Source of the DNA: Rothia nasisuis
GTDB lineage: Bacteria > Actinomycetota > Actinomycetes > Actinomycetales > Micrococcaceae
Assembly: GCF_928381405.1 (NCBI RefSeq)
Contig: NZ_CAKMSB010000002.1
Location: forward strand, 248,001 to 312,000
Length of the DNA: 64,000 nucleotides
Direction of reading: 5' to 3'
In this document: piece by piece, positions 16,087 to 24,939 of the stretch
Numbering within the stretch: the first letter of the stretch is position 1
Layout: each line of letters starts with the position of its first letter
Program-made: the position numbers and the translations under genes
The notes under the pieces: generated by a model
The model's database searches: none
Told to the model about the DNA's origin: nothing
Seen by the model: the letters and a program-made list of their open reading frames with translations, nothing else

Positions 16087-16122
16087 AAAGCACCCCGTTG
16101 AGACTAGAAACGGGGTGCTTTT
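16087..16122 (+). terminator. Intrinsic terminator after cysK
   Basis: The stem AAGCACCCCGTT/AACGGGGTGCTT with a short loop is followed by TTTT. It separates cysK from cysE. Confidence 0.88.
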
Positions 16123-16291
16123 GAGCTATAGACCGGACGGCTTGGTCGCAGCTACCCCAGCCGGGTAGGATTTTATGGTTTTGCACGGCGGAATGGAAAT
16201 AGCGGGAAGGCATTAGCTGTTATACAGTTGCGCAAGGGAGACTTGTCGCCATCAGACTGCCCAGGCGATACAACAAAGAGACGAGGAGCCG

Positions 16292-16876
16292 ATGAGTTTT
16301 AGAGCACGACTGCGTGAGGATCTTGAGACAGTTAAATCACATGATCCCGCTGCCCGCGGTGACCTTGAAATTATGATTAATTACTCAGGAATGCATGCCA
16401 TTTGGGGGCATCGACTGGCGCATCACCTTTGGCAGAACAAAGCAACCAAGACCCTGGCACGTACGCTAAGCCAGTTCATCAGGTTTATGACCGGTGTAGA
16501 AATTCACCCCGGGGCAACAATTGGCCGTCGTTTCTTCATTGACCACGGTATGGGCGTGGTGATTGGTGAGACCGCTGAAATCGGTGATGATGTGATGCTT
16601 TATCACGGCGTCACCCTGGGCGGGCGGTCGCTTGAGAAAGGTAAACGCCACCCCACCATAGGTGACCGGGTTACTATTGGTGCCGGTGCCAAGGTACTTG
16701 GCCCGGTTCTCATTGGAGCGGACTCCGCAGTAGGTGGAAACTCAGTAGTGGTTCACGACCACCCCGCCGACTCCATCATTACCGGCATTCCTGCCCGATC
16801 GCGTCCGCGTACCCCCGATGCAAAGAAACCCCTGGTCGATGCAGTAGAGTACGTTGACCCCACCATGTGGATCTAA
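16292..16876 (+). CDS. cysE: Serine O-acetyltransferase
   Basis: A 194-residue left-handed beta-helix acetyltransferase that makes O-acetylserine for CysK. The hexapeptide region begins at [30 protein letters not shown], with the catalytic His-Asp pair in FIDHG and the [13 protein letters not shown] loop typical of SAT. It is the short form (about 190 residues), like Bacillus CysE and many actinobacterial enzymes, lacking the long N-terminal domain of E. coli. It ends in PTMWI; a C-terminal Ile is the residue used by SATs to dock in the CysK active site, which supports complex formation. GAGGAG lies before the ATG. Confidence 0.95.
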   Translation: MSFRARLREDLETVKSHDPAARGDLEIMINYSGMHAIWGHRLAHHLWQNKATKTLARTLSQFIRFMTGVEIHPGATIGRRFFIDHGMGVVIGETAEIGDDVMLYHGVTLGGRSLEKGKRHPTIGDRVTIGAGAKVLGPVLIGADSAVGGNSVVVHDHPADSIITGIPARSRPRTPDAKKPLVDAVEYVDPTMWI

Positions 16877-16892
16877 CCACTCACCCACGACT

Positions 16893-16922
16893 AAGGGCCG
16901 GCCGCAATCGCGGCCGGCCCTT
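16893..16922. terminator. Terminator between cysE and gnd
   Basis: A perfect 13-bp stem AAGGGCCGGCCGC with a four-base loop AATC lies between convergent cysE and gnd. Short A and T ends allow use from both sides. Confidence 0.82.
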
Positions 16923-16952
16923 GACTAAATCTAGCGGTTAGATTTTCTAGAG

Positions 16953-18431
16953 TTAGTGGGTGTGGGAATCCTCAGCGTTGATTTCGCTCCGATCGCCACT
17001 CCACTCAGTGTGCCACATGCCCTCAGAATCAATACGACCGTAGGTGTGAGCCCCAAAGAAGTCACGCTGGCCCTGAATCAGGGCTGCGGGCAGACGCTTG
17101 CGACGCAGTCCATCGTAGTAGCTCAAGGATGAGGCGAATACAGGGACGGGCACGCCCTCGGCGGTTGCCTTAGCAACCACACGACGCCAAGAAGGAACCA
17201 GCTCTTCCATCAGCTTCTTGAAGCCGGGGGCCAGGAGCATGTTAGCCGGAGTTTCGTTCTTGTAGGCTTCCATGATTTCGCCCAGCAGTTCGGCGCGAAT
17301 GATGCAGCCAGCTCGCCACAGGCCTGCGATGACGTCAAGTTTGAGATCCCAACCGTATTCGTCGCCAGCCTTAGCTAACATGTCAAGGCCCTGGGCGTAA
17401 GAAACCAGCTTGGACGCGAAGAGAGCTCTGCGGACGTCCTCGATGAATTCTTCATCACCGTTAGCAACAGCGGTGGTGGCGATGAGGCCAGCTGGGAGCT
17501 GTTCTTGGGCCTGGCGGCGGGCCTCGCTGTTGGATGATGAAAGGGCACGGGCGAATACTGATTCTGCAATACCGGATACAGGCGCACCCAGGTCAAGGGC
17601 GGCCTGAACAGTCCAGCGGCCGGTCCCCTTCTGGCCAGCCTCATCAACAATGACATCGATGAGGGGCTTGCCTGTCTTGGCATCGACCTGGGCCAGCACC
17701 TCAGCAGTGATTTCGATGAGGTAGGAGTTCAGGTCGGTAGTGTTCCACTGCTTGAAAATTTCAGCCTGCTCAGCGGGTTCAATACCGGCAACGGTGCGTA
17801 GCAGGTCGTAGGCTTCACCGATGACCTGCATATCGGCGTATTCGATACCATTGTGCACCATCTTAACGAAGTGGCCTGCGCCATCGGTTGAAATCCATGC
17901 GCAGCAGGGGTCGCCGTTGGGAGCCTTCGCGGAAATTTTTTCGAGCAGGGGTCCGAGAGATTCGTAGGATTTGGCCGATCCACCGGGCATGATGGAGGGG
18001 CCGTTGAGTGCACCTTCTTCGCCGCCGGAGACGCCGATACCGACGAAGTGCAGGCCCTTCTCAGCCAGATCACGCTCGCGGCGGATGGTGTCGGGAAAAT
18101 GCGAGTTGCCGCCGTCGATAACGACGTCGTCTTCATCGAGCAGGGGCACAAGCTGATCAATGACGGCATCAACCGGAGCTCCCGCCTTGACCATAATCAG
18201 AATACGGCGAGGGGCCTCTAGAGAGTCCACGAGTTCCTGCAGGGTCTCGGTGCGGATGAAGTCACCTTCATCGCCGTGTGCTGCCAGGAGGGCATCTGTT
18301 TTTTCAACAGAGCGGTTGTGCAGTGCTACGGTGTAGCCGTTACGGGCCAGGTTACGAGCCAGGTTGGCCCCCATAACCGCTAGGCCGGTTACGCCAATTT
18401 GTGCCTTACGCGCAGAGTTATTTTCAGTCAT
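16953..18431 (-). CDS. gnd: 6-phosphogluconate dehydrogenase (decarboxylating)
   Basis: A 492-residue enzyme of the oxidative pentose phosphate pathway converting 6-phosphogluconate to ribulose-5-phosphate, CO2 and reduced cofactor. The Rossmann motif is GLAVMGANLARNLA and the cofactor loop includes HNRSVEKTD (Arg after Asn suggests NADP). The catalytic region has GGNSHFPDTIRR, IGVSGGEEGALNGPSIMPGG and the Lys/Glu motif HFVKMVHNGIEYADMQ, with GTGRWTVQAALDLG further on. The ATG at 18431 was preferred over the longer frame from 18527 since homologues begin just before IGVTGLAVMG. As in ettA, TTAAAGGC abuts the ATG. Confidence 0.95.
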   Translation of the reverse strand: MTENNSARKAQIGVTGLAVMGANLARNLARNGYTVALHNRSVEKTDALLAAHGDEGDFIRTETLQELVDSLEAPRRILIMVKAGAPVDAVIDQLVPLLDEDDVVIDGGNSHFPDTIRRERDLAEKGLHFVGIGVSGGEEGALNGPSIMPGGSAKSYESLGPLLEKISAKAPNGDPCCAWISTDGAGHFVKMVHNGIEYADMQVIGEAYDLLRTVAGIEPAEQAEIFKQWNTTDLNSYLIEITAEVLAQVDAKTGKPLIDVIVDEAGQKGTGRWTVQAALDLGAPVSGIAESVFARALSSSNSEARRQAQEQLPAGLIATTAVANGDEEFIEDVRRALFASKLVSYAQGLDMLAKAGDEYGWDLKLDVIAGLWRAGCIIRAELLGEIMEAYKNETPANMLLAPGFKKLMEELVPSWRRVVAKATAEGVPVPVFASSLSYYDGLRRKRLPAALIQGQRDFFGAHTYGRIDSEGMWHTEWSGDRSEINAEDSHTH

Positions 18432-18551
18432 GCCTTTAAGACTACGCTGGTTCGGCACTGTTGAGCGCCTTGGAGTGCTGAGAGCAACAAAACTCTCATA
18501 TTTTGGGCGGGCGGCAGGGGCGCCCACGTGCCGCTCCCCTACTCCCTCCTG

Positions 18552-18740
18552 CTAGTCGGCGTCGTAGGTATCGGTGAAAAGCACCCAGACGGCGGCAGCA
18601 CCGATGAGAAGGGCAACAAGCGCGAAAATCGACCAAAGCGTGACCAGGGTCCCCTGTGTTATGAAGAAGAGAGAAATAAGTAGCCAGGTCACCGACAAAA
18701 AAACCGCGGTGGTATGACGAGGTTTAAAGTTGCGACTCAA
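18552..18740 (-). CDS. Small membrane protein, two predicted transmembrane helices
   Basis: A 62-residue protein with a short basic N-terminus (SRNFKPRH) and two hydrophobic stretches, about residues 11-29 and 34-53, ending in an acidic tail DTYDAD. The start is TTG with GGGAGA five or six bases upstream, which supports translation. No family recognised. It lies between gnd and the Tat-exported protein gene on the same strand, with about 120 bp to gnd. Small proteins of this shape are common in actinobacteria, and I cannot infer a role. Confidence 0.6.
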   Translation of the reverse strand: MSRNFKPRHTTAVFLSVTWLLISLFFITQGTLVTLWSIFALVALLIGAAAVWVLFTDTYDAD

Positions 18741-18824
18741 AGTCTTCTCCCATCAACAATTGTTTTCTGCTTTCCAGACCTAAGTGTATATCTGAGCCCA
18801 AAAGCAAGTCGCATAAAAACAAAC

Positions 18825-18865
18825 GTAGAGGAGGGGAAGGCCTCGTGAGCCTTCCCCTCCTCTAC
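18825..18865 (-). terminator. Strong intrinsic terminator after the Tat-exported protein gene
   Basis: A perfect 17-bp stem (GTAGAGGAGGGGAAGGC and complement) with a seven-base loop is followed on the minus strand by GTTTGTTTTTA. It ends the 18885-19559 transcript. Confidence 0.9.
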
Positions 18866-18884
18866 ACCAACCTTTGAATACAGG

Positions 18885-19559
18885 CTAGGCAGCCTTGGTT
18901 GCGGCGGTGACGGTTGATGAGGTGGTTGAGACACCACCGCTGACCACGTAGTTAGCTACGTACCCGGTCAGTACACCGTTAATACCTGATGCCTGCACAG
19001 GGCCGTCGGGCGAGGTGAATGCACCGGCGATATCGGTGGCCACAGTGGTTGACTTCACCGTAGTCGAAGCGTCTTGTGACGCGGCAGTGGTCTCTACAGG
19101 GACTGCATTGTAGACTGAACTGAAAATGTAGTAATCAGCGGCTGAGGCTACGTTGCCGTTGGCGAGGGTAACGGTTCCTTCGGCGGCAGGCTGTATCGTA
19201 TCCCAGGTGGTCGCCGCGACTCCGTAATTGGTGCTAACAGAATCAATGGTGTAGTCGGCACTACGGGGGATGAGCAGGTAGTAGGTCAGCCCGGTCAGTG
19301 TCACGGTTGCCTGGCTACCGTCTGTGGTGTAGAAACCAAAACCGCTGGAACCGTTCGCGAACGACTGCTGACGGACTCTACCGGTGAACTTAGTTGGGTT
19401 AGTGGAATCAGAGTTCTGAAAATTAAAGGTTTCAGGTGATCCCTGAACGAAAACGCTAGTAGATGATGACGCAGCGTATGCAGGAATGGTAGCGGTTGCA
19501 AGGACGGCAGGAGCAGCCCAAGCGGCGCCCTGAAGGACGGTGCGACGTGAAGTGGTCAA
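18885..19559 (-). CDS. Tat-exported protein of unknown function
   Basis: A 224-residue protein starting TTSRRTVLQGAAWAAP, a clear twin-arginine signal followed by a hydrophobic helix and a likely signal peptidase site after AYA (about residue 29). The mature part is rich in Ser, Thr, Ala and Val, with few charged residues and no Cys. It has beta-strand-like runs (ATVTLTGLTYYLLIPRS), reminiscent of secreted beta-sandwich surface proteins. I do not recognise a family. The start codon is TTG, with AAAGGGG ten or so bases upstream. It is monocistronic, with its own strong terminator and an inverted repeat about 100 bp upstream. Confidence 0.7.
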   Translation of the reverse strand: MTTSRRTVLQGAAWAAPAVLATATIPAYAASSSTSVFVQGSPETFNFQNSDSTNPTKFTGRVRQQSFANGSSGFGFYTTDGSQATVTLTGLTYYLLIPRSADYTIDSVSTNYGVAATTWDTIQPAAEGTVTLANGNVASAADYYIFSSVYNAVPVETTAASQDASTTVKSTTVATDIAGAFTSPDGPVQASGINGVLTGYVANYVVSGGVSTTSSTVTAATKAA

Positions 19560-19654
19560 GAGTGTATTCCCCTTTTATTCATTTGTATATAGGTGCGATG
19601 CTGTAACAACAGAGATTTTTAGTTTACCCGCGGCACCAAGGCACCCACTTCAGA

Positions 19655-19678
19655 ATGTGGGCCCAAAAGTGCCCACAT
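19655..19678. promoter_or_regulatory. Candidate operator upstream of the Tat-exported protein gene
   Basis: ATGTGGGC and GCCCACAT arms lie eight bases apart, 96-119 bp upstream of the 19559 start. Symmetry and position suit a repressor or activator site; the protein that binds it is unknown. Confidence 0.4.
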
Positions 19679-19837
19679 ATAGGCCTACATTTTCGCCAAT
19701 TCGCCCACTAAGATCAGTGGCACTAGGAAGGTTTTTCTGCAAAAGATCTCGGGCGAACAGTGCAGGGCTTTTCGAATGGGCAGTGACAAACTCCAACCGA
19801 GCCACAGACGTCGCCTTACCCCCCCCCTTATGGGCCA

Positions 19838-19885
19838 CTAGGTTCTCATGTTGCGGGTTAGTTTACCCACAACATGAGAACCTAG
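19838..19885. repeat. Long inverted repeat without terminator T-run
   Basis: Arms of 21 bases (CTAGGTTCTCATGTTGCGGG and T, 19838-19858; complement 19865-19885) pair with a single mismatch around TAGTTT. Weaker pairing extends outward to about 19829 and 19894. No open frame and no U-tract accompany it. Confidence 0.8.
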
Positions 19886-19955
19886 CGATCCATAGGTGAT
19901 TTCATTCCAGCAGCTGAGGCTTGAACCGGCTATTCGGGGTATAGGGGATTATAGG

Positions 19956-19998
19956 ACAAAAAGGGCGGCGAACTGACTCACTGAGCCCTTCGCCGCCC
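19956..19998 (-). terminator. Intrinsic terminator after tRNA-Val
   Basis: Arms GGGCGGCGAA (19963-19972) and TTCGCCGCCC (19989-19998) pair, followed on the minus strand by TTTTTGTCC. Confidence 0.88.
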
Positions 19999-20008
19999 TC
20001 ATACGGGG

Positions 20009-20081
20009 TGGGTCCTACCGGGATCGAACCGATGACATCCACGGTGTAAACGTGGCGCTCTACCAGCTGAGCTAAAGACCC
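20009..20081 (-). tRNA. tRNA-Val (anticodon UAC)
   Basis: The acceptor stem pairs GGGTCTT with AGGACCC, the D arm is GCTC-AGCTGGTA-GAGC, the anticodon stem CCACG/CGTGG surrounds TTTACAC, and the T arm is ATCGG-TTCGATC-CCGGT. The discriminator is A; no encoded CCA. Confidence 0.95.
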
Positions 20082-20120
20082 ATAAGGCCATTCGCGCTCT
20101 CTCGCGCGACGACATGTAAT

Positions 20121-20149
20121 ACTCTACGCAGATTGAAACTGACGCGCAA
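20121..20149 (-). promoter_or_regulatory. Candidate tRNA-Val promoter
   Basis: On the minus strand TTGCGC (20149-20144) and TAGAGT (20126-20121) are 17 bases apart, about 40 bp before the tRNA 5' end. This is a reasonable housekeeping sigma-type promoter, not experimentally shown. Confidence 0.4.
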
Positions 20150-20339
20150 ATCAACACCGCTCATGAAGCCGCCAAACGCCCCTGTTTTCCACCTGTTTAG
20201 CATCCACAGAACTCACCTAAAAAGCATCTGACCAGGTATTTTATTGCTGTAAAAAAATTTTCACATTTTTTCGAACCCCTGAGGCATCAGCCATCAGAAG
20301 CAGTACAACCCCGCACAGCGCCCTACTCGGTAGAGCAAA

Positions 20340-20756
20340 CTATCCACCCTGTTTCATCACAAGACGAGCTGCAGCCCACTCGCGAGAGAGCGGTTCGGAA
20401 GTGGTGACGTGCAACCCAGCCAGTGGGGCCGCCTCCTCAACCTCAACCGGAGGAACGTGACCCTCACGTCCGGACTTTGGGGTTAGCAACCACACCACAC
20501 CACCCTCATCAAGAGTCGCTAAAACATCCATCAAGCCGTCAACCAGGTCGCCGTCCTCAGCACGCCACCACAGCAGCACCCCATCAACAACGTCCTGGTC
20601 ATCTTCGTCAAGGAGCTCAGACCCAATGAAGTCTTCGAGCGCATCGCGTAAATCAAAATCTACGTCCTCATCGTAACCAAACTCCTGAACCAGGCTTCCC
20701 TGCGGCAAGCCCATCTTTGCAACAGCTAGCTCCTGTGCAGCACCGGTGGCGCTCAC
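20340..20756 (-). CDS. DUF3052 domain protein
   Basis: A 138-residue acidic cytosolic protein. VAKMGLPQGSLVQEFGYDEDVDFDLRDALED, VDGVLLWWRAEDGDLVDGLMDVLATL and WLLTPKSGREGHVPPVEVEEAAPLAGL match the actinobacterial DUF3052 family, whose function is unknown. The start is placed at the GTG at 20756, six bases after GGAGG. An ATG at 20762 overlaps that site and is less likely. It is divergent from aceE, a neighbourhood that is conserved in actinobacteria and suggests a link to pyruvate or acyl metabolism, but only by association. Confidence 0.88.
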   Translation of the reverse strand: MSATGAAQELAVAKMGLPQGSLVQEFGYDEDVDFDLRDALEDFIGSELLDEDDQDVVDGVLLWWRAEDGDLVDGLMDVLATLDEGGVVWLLTPKSGREGHVPPVEVEEAAPLAGLHVTTSEPLSREWAAARLVMKQGG

Positions 20757-21113
20757 GTGCATCCTCCATCATCATGTGTGAAACAAAATAGGCCCTCATA
20801 GCCCAGTGACGCGCTGGCCTATGTAGGCAGGCATCGTCACTACCTACTGAACACCCTCACAGCCTTCAAATCAACAGAACACGGTCAAAACAGCCTACTG
20901 AATTTCACCTACAGAAAAAGAGGGTTCAAGTGACGGCTAATTCACACTCACAAACCCAAGACAGCGGAGCCCTAAAACCGCCGCAATGTGACAACATAGA
21001 AAGGAAGTTGTCTGAAGTAGCTTGTTCGCCGCTCCTGACACACGCCCGGTTACCCCGGCTATGTAAAGAGCCGGGCACTGACACACTCCCCAACAACAAA
21101 GAGAGGTTGACTA
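20757..21113. promoter_or_regulatory. DUF3052 / aceE divergent intergenic region
   Basis: 357 bp holding the promoters of both genes. A compact hairpin CCCGGCT-ATGTAAAG-AGCCGGG lies at 21054-21075, ending 38 bases before the aceE start, and could be part of its leader or an operator. A small plus-strand frame beginning at 20930 overlaps aceE out of frame and does not look like a gene. Confidence 0.45.
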
Positions 21114-23855
21114 GTGGGACCCTCAGAAACGAACGATCACGTTTTGAGTGCACTGACCAACAGCTTCACCGACATCGACCCCGAAGAGACCAGCGAATGG
21201 CTTGAGTCTTTCGACGAACTCGTTGAAGCCCACGGCACAGAACGTGCGCAGTTCATTGTGCGCTCACTCATGCAGCGTGCAGGCCAGAAGTCAATCACCG
21301 TGCCCATGGTGACAACCACTGACTACGTCAACACTATCCCCGTCGATCAGGAGCCCGAATACCCCGGCGACGAGCAAATTGAACGCCGTTACCGTGCCTT
21401 CCTGCGCTGGAATGCAGCCATGATGGTTCAGCGCGCCCAGAAAGCAACCATCGGTGTAGGCGGCCATATTTCTTCCTACGCAGGTGTAGCTACCCTCTAC
21501 GAGGTAGGCTTCAACCATTTCTTCCGCGGCCGCAACCACCCCGGCGGCGGTGACCAAATCTTCTTCCAGGGTCACTCATCCCCCGGTAACTACGCCCGCG
21601 CCTTCCTTGAGGGCCGCATCACCGAAGAGCAGCTGGATGGTTTCCGCCAGGAGAAGACCAAGGCCGGCACCCACCTGCCCTCCTACCCCCACCCCCGCAA
21701 CCTGCCCGACTTCTGGCAGTTCCCCACCGTGTCTATGGGCCTTGGGCCCCTCAACGCAATCCACCAAGCACAGTTCAACAAGTACCTGCACAACCGCGGT
21801 ATCAAGGACACTTCACAGCAGCATGTCTGGGCCTTTTTGGGCGATGGCGAGATGGACGAGCCCGAGTCACGTGGCGCCCTGCAGTTAGCTGCCAACGACA
21901 AGCTCGATAACCTGACCTTTGTGGTCAATTGCAACTTGCAACGCTTGGACGGCCCTGTTCGCGGTAACGGCAAGATTGTTCAGGAACTCGAAGCCTTCTT
22001 CCGCGGGGCGGGCTGGAACGTCATTAAGGTTCTCTGGGGCCGTGAGTGGGACTCACTGCTCGAGAAGGACAAGACCGGCGAGCTCGTCCGTATTATGAAT
22101 GAGACCCGTGACGGCGACTACCAGACCTATAAGGCTGAGTCCGGTGGCTTCATCCGCGAACACTTCTTCGGCCAGACCCCTGAGACCAAAGAACTGGTTG
22201 CAGATATGACCGACGACGAAATCTGGGCCATGAAGCGCGGTGCCCACGACTACCACAAGGTGTACTCAGCTTTTAAGGCAGCCGTTGAGCACAAAGGCCA
22301 GCCCACCGTGGTTCTGGCACAGTCTGTTAAGGGGTACGGCCTGGGTGCCTCATTCGAGGCTCGCAACGCAACCCACCAGATGAAGAAGCTGTCGATGGAG
22401 GACCTGAAGCAGTTCCGCGATCACCTGCGCATCCCTATCTCTGACGAAGAGCTAGAGAAGGATCTCTACAACCCGCCCTATTACCACCCCGGTAAAGACT
22501 CCGAGGAATACAAGTACCTCATGGCTCGCCGTGAGGAGCTGGGTGGCTTCGTTCCCGCACGCAAGAACATTCAGCCCAAGATTACCCTGCCTTCTGACAA
22601 GGCCTACAAGGGTGCCTTCAAGGGCACCGGTAAGCAGATGGCCGCTACCACCATGACCTTTGTGCGTCTGCTTAAAGACCTGATGAGAGAGAAGGACTTC
22701 GGCCACCGTATCGTGCCCATCATCCCCGATGAGGCCCGTACTTTTGGCATGGATTCCTACTTCCCCACCGCTAAGATTTACAACCCCAACGGACAGAACT
22801 ACCTGGCTGTTGACCGTGAGCTCATGCTGGCCTACAAGGAATCCCCCGAGGGCAAGATTATTCACGTGGGCATCAACGAGGCTGGCGGTACTGCCGCCTT
22901 CACTGCCGTAGGTTCCTCCTACGACACCCACGGCGAGCCCATGATTCCGGTTTACATCTTCTACTCCATGTTTGGTTTCCAGCGCACCGGTGACTCCTTC
23001 TGGGCAGCCGCTGACCAGCTGACTCGCGGCTTCATCATGGGTGCAACCGCTGGTCGCACCACCCTGACCGGTGAAGGCCTGCAGCACGCTGACGGCCACT
23101 CACCGATTCTGGCTGGCACCAATCCCGCAGTGATTCACTACGATCCTGCTTACGGTTACGAAATCGGCCACATCGTCAAGCGCGGTATCGAGCACATGTA
23201 CGGTGACAAGGACGAAGACCACAACGTCATGTACTACATCACCGTCTACAACGAGCCCATTCAGCACCCCGCTGAACCCGAAAACCTCGACGTTGACGGC
23301 CTGCTCCGCGGAATCTACCGCCTGCACGAGGCAAAGAATGACGGCCCTCGCGCCCAGCTTCTGGCCTCAGGTGTTGCGGTCCCCTGGGCTGAAAAGGCTC
23401 AACAGATTCTAGCCGAGGACTGGGGCGTCTCAGCAGACGTCTGGTCAGTGACCTCCTGGACCAACCTGCGACGCGACGGCCTGGCTGCAGAACGCGAGCT
23501 CATGACCAATCCTTCAGCCGCCCCCCGCACCCCCTTTGTTGCCCGACAGCTAGAGGGTGCTACCGGCCCTATCGTAGCTGTGTCTGACTACCAGACCGAC
23601 CTGATGGACGGTATCCGCCAGTTCGTTCCCAACGAATTCGCCACCCTGGGTGCTGACGGCTTCGGCTTCTCAGATACCCGCGCCGGCGCCCGCCGCTTCT
23701 TCAAGATTGACGCTGAGTCCATCGTCGTCCGTACCCTGCAGATGCTGGCCAAGCGTGGCGAGGTCCCGGCAGAGGCTCCTGCCAAGGCTTTTGAGATGTA
23801 CGACCTCAACAACATCAAGGCCGGCACATCAGGCACCGCAGGTGGCGACGCCTAA
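21114..23855 (+). CDS. aceE: Pyruvate dehydrogenase E1 component, homodimeric type
   Basis: A 913-residue thiamine-diphosphate enzyme that decarboxylates pyruvate and passes the acetyl group to the E2 lipoyl domain. The ThDP motif is [32 protein letters not shown] (GDG...N about residue 244), with [12 protein letters not shown] and the second-half [21 protein letters not shown] and [16 protein letters not shown] conserved as in E. coli AceE. The start is a GTG at 21114 with AGAGG eight bases upstream. E2 and E3 genes are not in the window, as is usual in this group, where aceE stands alone. A terminator follows. The fatty-acid genes downstream use the acetyl-CoA it helps to supply. Confidence 0.96.
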   Translation: MGPSETNDHVLSALTNSFTDIDPEETSEWLESFDELVEAHGTERAQFIVRSLMQRAGQKSITVPMVTTTDYVNTIPVDQEPEYPGDEQIERRYRAFLRWNAAMMVQRAQKATIGVGGHISSYAGVATLYEVGFNHFFRGRNHPGGGDQIFFQGHSSPGNYARAFLEGRITEEQLDGFRQEKTKAGTHLPSYPHPRNLPDFWQFPTVSMGLGPLNAIHQAQFNKYLHNRGIKDTSQQHVWAFLGDGEMDEPESRGALQLAANDKLDNLTFVVNCNLQRLDGPVRGNGKIVQELEAFFRGAGWNVIKVLWGREWDSLLEKDKTGELVRIMNETRDGDYQTYKAESGGFIREHFFGQTPETKELVADMTDDEIWAMKRGAHDYHKVYSAFKAAVEHKGQPTVVLAQSVKGYGLGASFEARNATHQMKKLSMEDLKQFRDHLRIPISDEELEKDLYNPPYYHPGKDSEEYKYLMARREELGGFVPARKNIQPKITLPSDKAYKGAFKGTGKQMAATTMTFVRLLKDLMREKDFGHRIVPIIPDEARTFGMDSYFPTAKIYNPNGQNYLAVDRELMLAYKESPEGKIIHVGINEAGGTAAFTAVGSSYDTHGEPMIPVYIFYSMFGFQRTGDSFWAAADQLTRGFIMGATAGRTTLTGEGLQHADGHSPILAGTNPAVIHYDPAYGYEIGHIVKRGIEHMYGDKDEDHNVMYYITVYNEPIQHPAEPENLDVDGLLRGIYRLHEAKNDGPRAQLLASGVAVPWAEKAQQILAEDWGVSADVWSVTSWTNLRRDGLAAERELMTNPSAAPRTPFVARQLEGATGPIVAVSDYQTDLMDGIRQFVPNEFATLGADGFGFSDTRAGARRFFKIDAESIVVRTLQMLAKRGEVPAEAPAKAFEMYDLNNIKAGTSGTAGGDA

Positions 23856-23877
23856 CAGGTAATACTTCGCTGGCACG

Positions 23878-23911
23878 GGGTGGCACTCGGTTTACCGGGT
23901 GCCACCCTTTG
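23878..23911 (+). terminator. Intrinsic terminator after aceE
   Basis: Arms GGGTGGCACTCGG (23878-23890) and CCGGGTGCCACCC (23895-23907) pair with one G-U, followed by TTTG. It insulates aceE from the fab cluster. Confidence 0.85.
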
Positions 23912-24008
23912 TTGTATCTATTGCAGCAGGTGTAGGATGGTTATTTGAAATATTTGCCAGGAAGTTTCAACATCTGGCGTTCTTTAGTAATGTGAGGCGG
24001 TTAAACGC

Positions 24009-24920
24009 GTGATTGCACTGCTGTGCCCCGGGCAGGGTTCTCAGAAGCCAGGTTTCCTTTCAGAATGGCTTGGCGAAGAGGGCGTGAAGGAACACCTGGA
24101 GCGCCTCTCAGATGCTGCCCAGCTCGATTTGGTTCACTATGGCACCCAAGCTGATGAGCAAACGATTAAAGATACCGCTATCGCCCAGCCGCTCATTGTT
24201 GCGGCTGGGCTTGTAACAGGACGCCTCACCCAGCAGGTTCTCGAGGGCCGCTCCTCAGTGTTTGCGGGGCACTCTGTAGGTGAGATTACTGCCTCAGCTT
24301 TGGCGGGCGTCCTCACTGAGGAAGAAGCTATGCGCTTTATTAAGGTACGGGCCACCGGTATGGCGCAGGCAGCGGCCACTCACCCCACAGGCATGTCTGC
24401 CGTGCTGGGCGGGGTTGAGGCTGATGTGCGTGAGGCGATTGAGGCAGCTGGTCTCACCGCAGCCAACTCCAACGGTGCTGGTCAAATCGTCGCAGCCGGG
24501 TCGCTCGACAATCTAGCCGCTTTTGCCGAGGCTCCTCCCGCAAGGACCCGCGTGATTCCGCTCAAGGTAGCGGGAGCCTTCCACACCGAATACATGGCAG
24601 AAGCTCAAGGGCCCCTAGCCGAGTTTGCCACGACACTCTCTGCCGGTGAACCCACCGCTCCCCTGCTGTCGAATTTTGACGGCAGGCAGGTAGCTGACGG
24701 CCAGGCCGCCCTGAACTCGCTTGTTGCCCAGGTTACCCGCCCTGTCCGCTGGGATCTGTGCATGTTCACCTTGGCTGACATGGGCGTACAGCATCTGGTT
24801 GAGGTGTCACCCGCTGGCACTCTCACAGGCCTCGCTAAGCGCGGCCTACGAGGCACCCCTGCTTCTGCTATCAACTCCCCCGCCGACATCGTAGCGCTAG
24901 CCGATACACTGACTGCCTAA
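24009..24920 (+). CDS. fabD: Malonyl-CoA:ACP transacylase
   Basis: A 303-residue enzyme that loads malonyl groups onto acyl carrier protein for type II fatty-acid synthesis. The nucleophile motif is FAGHSVGE (Ser about residue 90), preceded by the oxyanion segment LCPGQGSQKPGF. The catalytic His region is VAGAFHTEYMAEA, and VSPAGTLTGLAKR ends the fold. The start is a GTG at 24009. It is the first gene of a fabD-fabH-acpP-fabF cluster, with only 19 bp to fabH, so the two are cotranscribed. Confidence 0.95.
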   Translation: MIALLCPGQGSQKPGFLSEWLGEEGVKEHLERLSDAAQLDLVHYGTQADEQTIKDTAIAQPLIVAAGLVTGRLTQQVLEGRSSVFAGHSVGEITASALAGVLTEEEAMRFIKVRATGMAQAAATHPTGMSAVLGGVEADVREAIEAAGLTAANSNGAGQIVAAGSLDNLAAFAEAPPARTRVIPLKVAGAFHTEYMAEAQGPLAEFATTLSAGEPTAPLLSNFDGRQVADGQAALNSLVAQVTRPVRWDLCMFTLADMGVQHLVEVSPAGTLTGLAKRGLRGTPASAINSPADIVALADTLTA

Positions 24921-24939
24921 CTCCTTGAAAGGACCTTCT

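Larger units (their letters stand above)
19560..20008. promoter_or_regulatory. 449-bp gene-poor region between the Tat-protein gene and tRNA-Val
   Basis: No convincing gene; a 119-codon plus-strand frame here has no homology-like features and no ribosome-binding site. The stretch holds an 8-bp inverted repeat ATGTGGGC/GCCCACAT (19655-19678), a run of nine C (about 19819-19827), a long inverted repeat (19838-19885) and the tRNA-Val terminator. The promoter of the Tat-protein gene should lie in 19560-19680. Confidence 0.5.

Noticed and set aside
19540-19899. 119-codon plus-strand frame
   Set aside because: It crosses inverted repeats and a nine-C run, has no ribosome-binding site, and the product lacks any fold-like pattern.
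20930-21205. 91-codon plus-strand frame before aceE
   Set aside because: It overlaps the aceE start out of frame, and composition is not protein-like. A regulatory upstream peptide is possible but unsupported.
22452-23099. 215-codon minus-strand open frame
   Set aside because: It lies wholly inside aceE on the opposite strand; the translated sequence is a Gly/Val/His-rich shadow of aceE codons with no ribosome-binding site.
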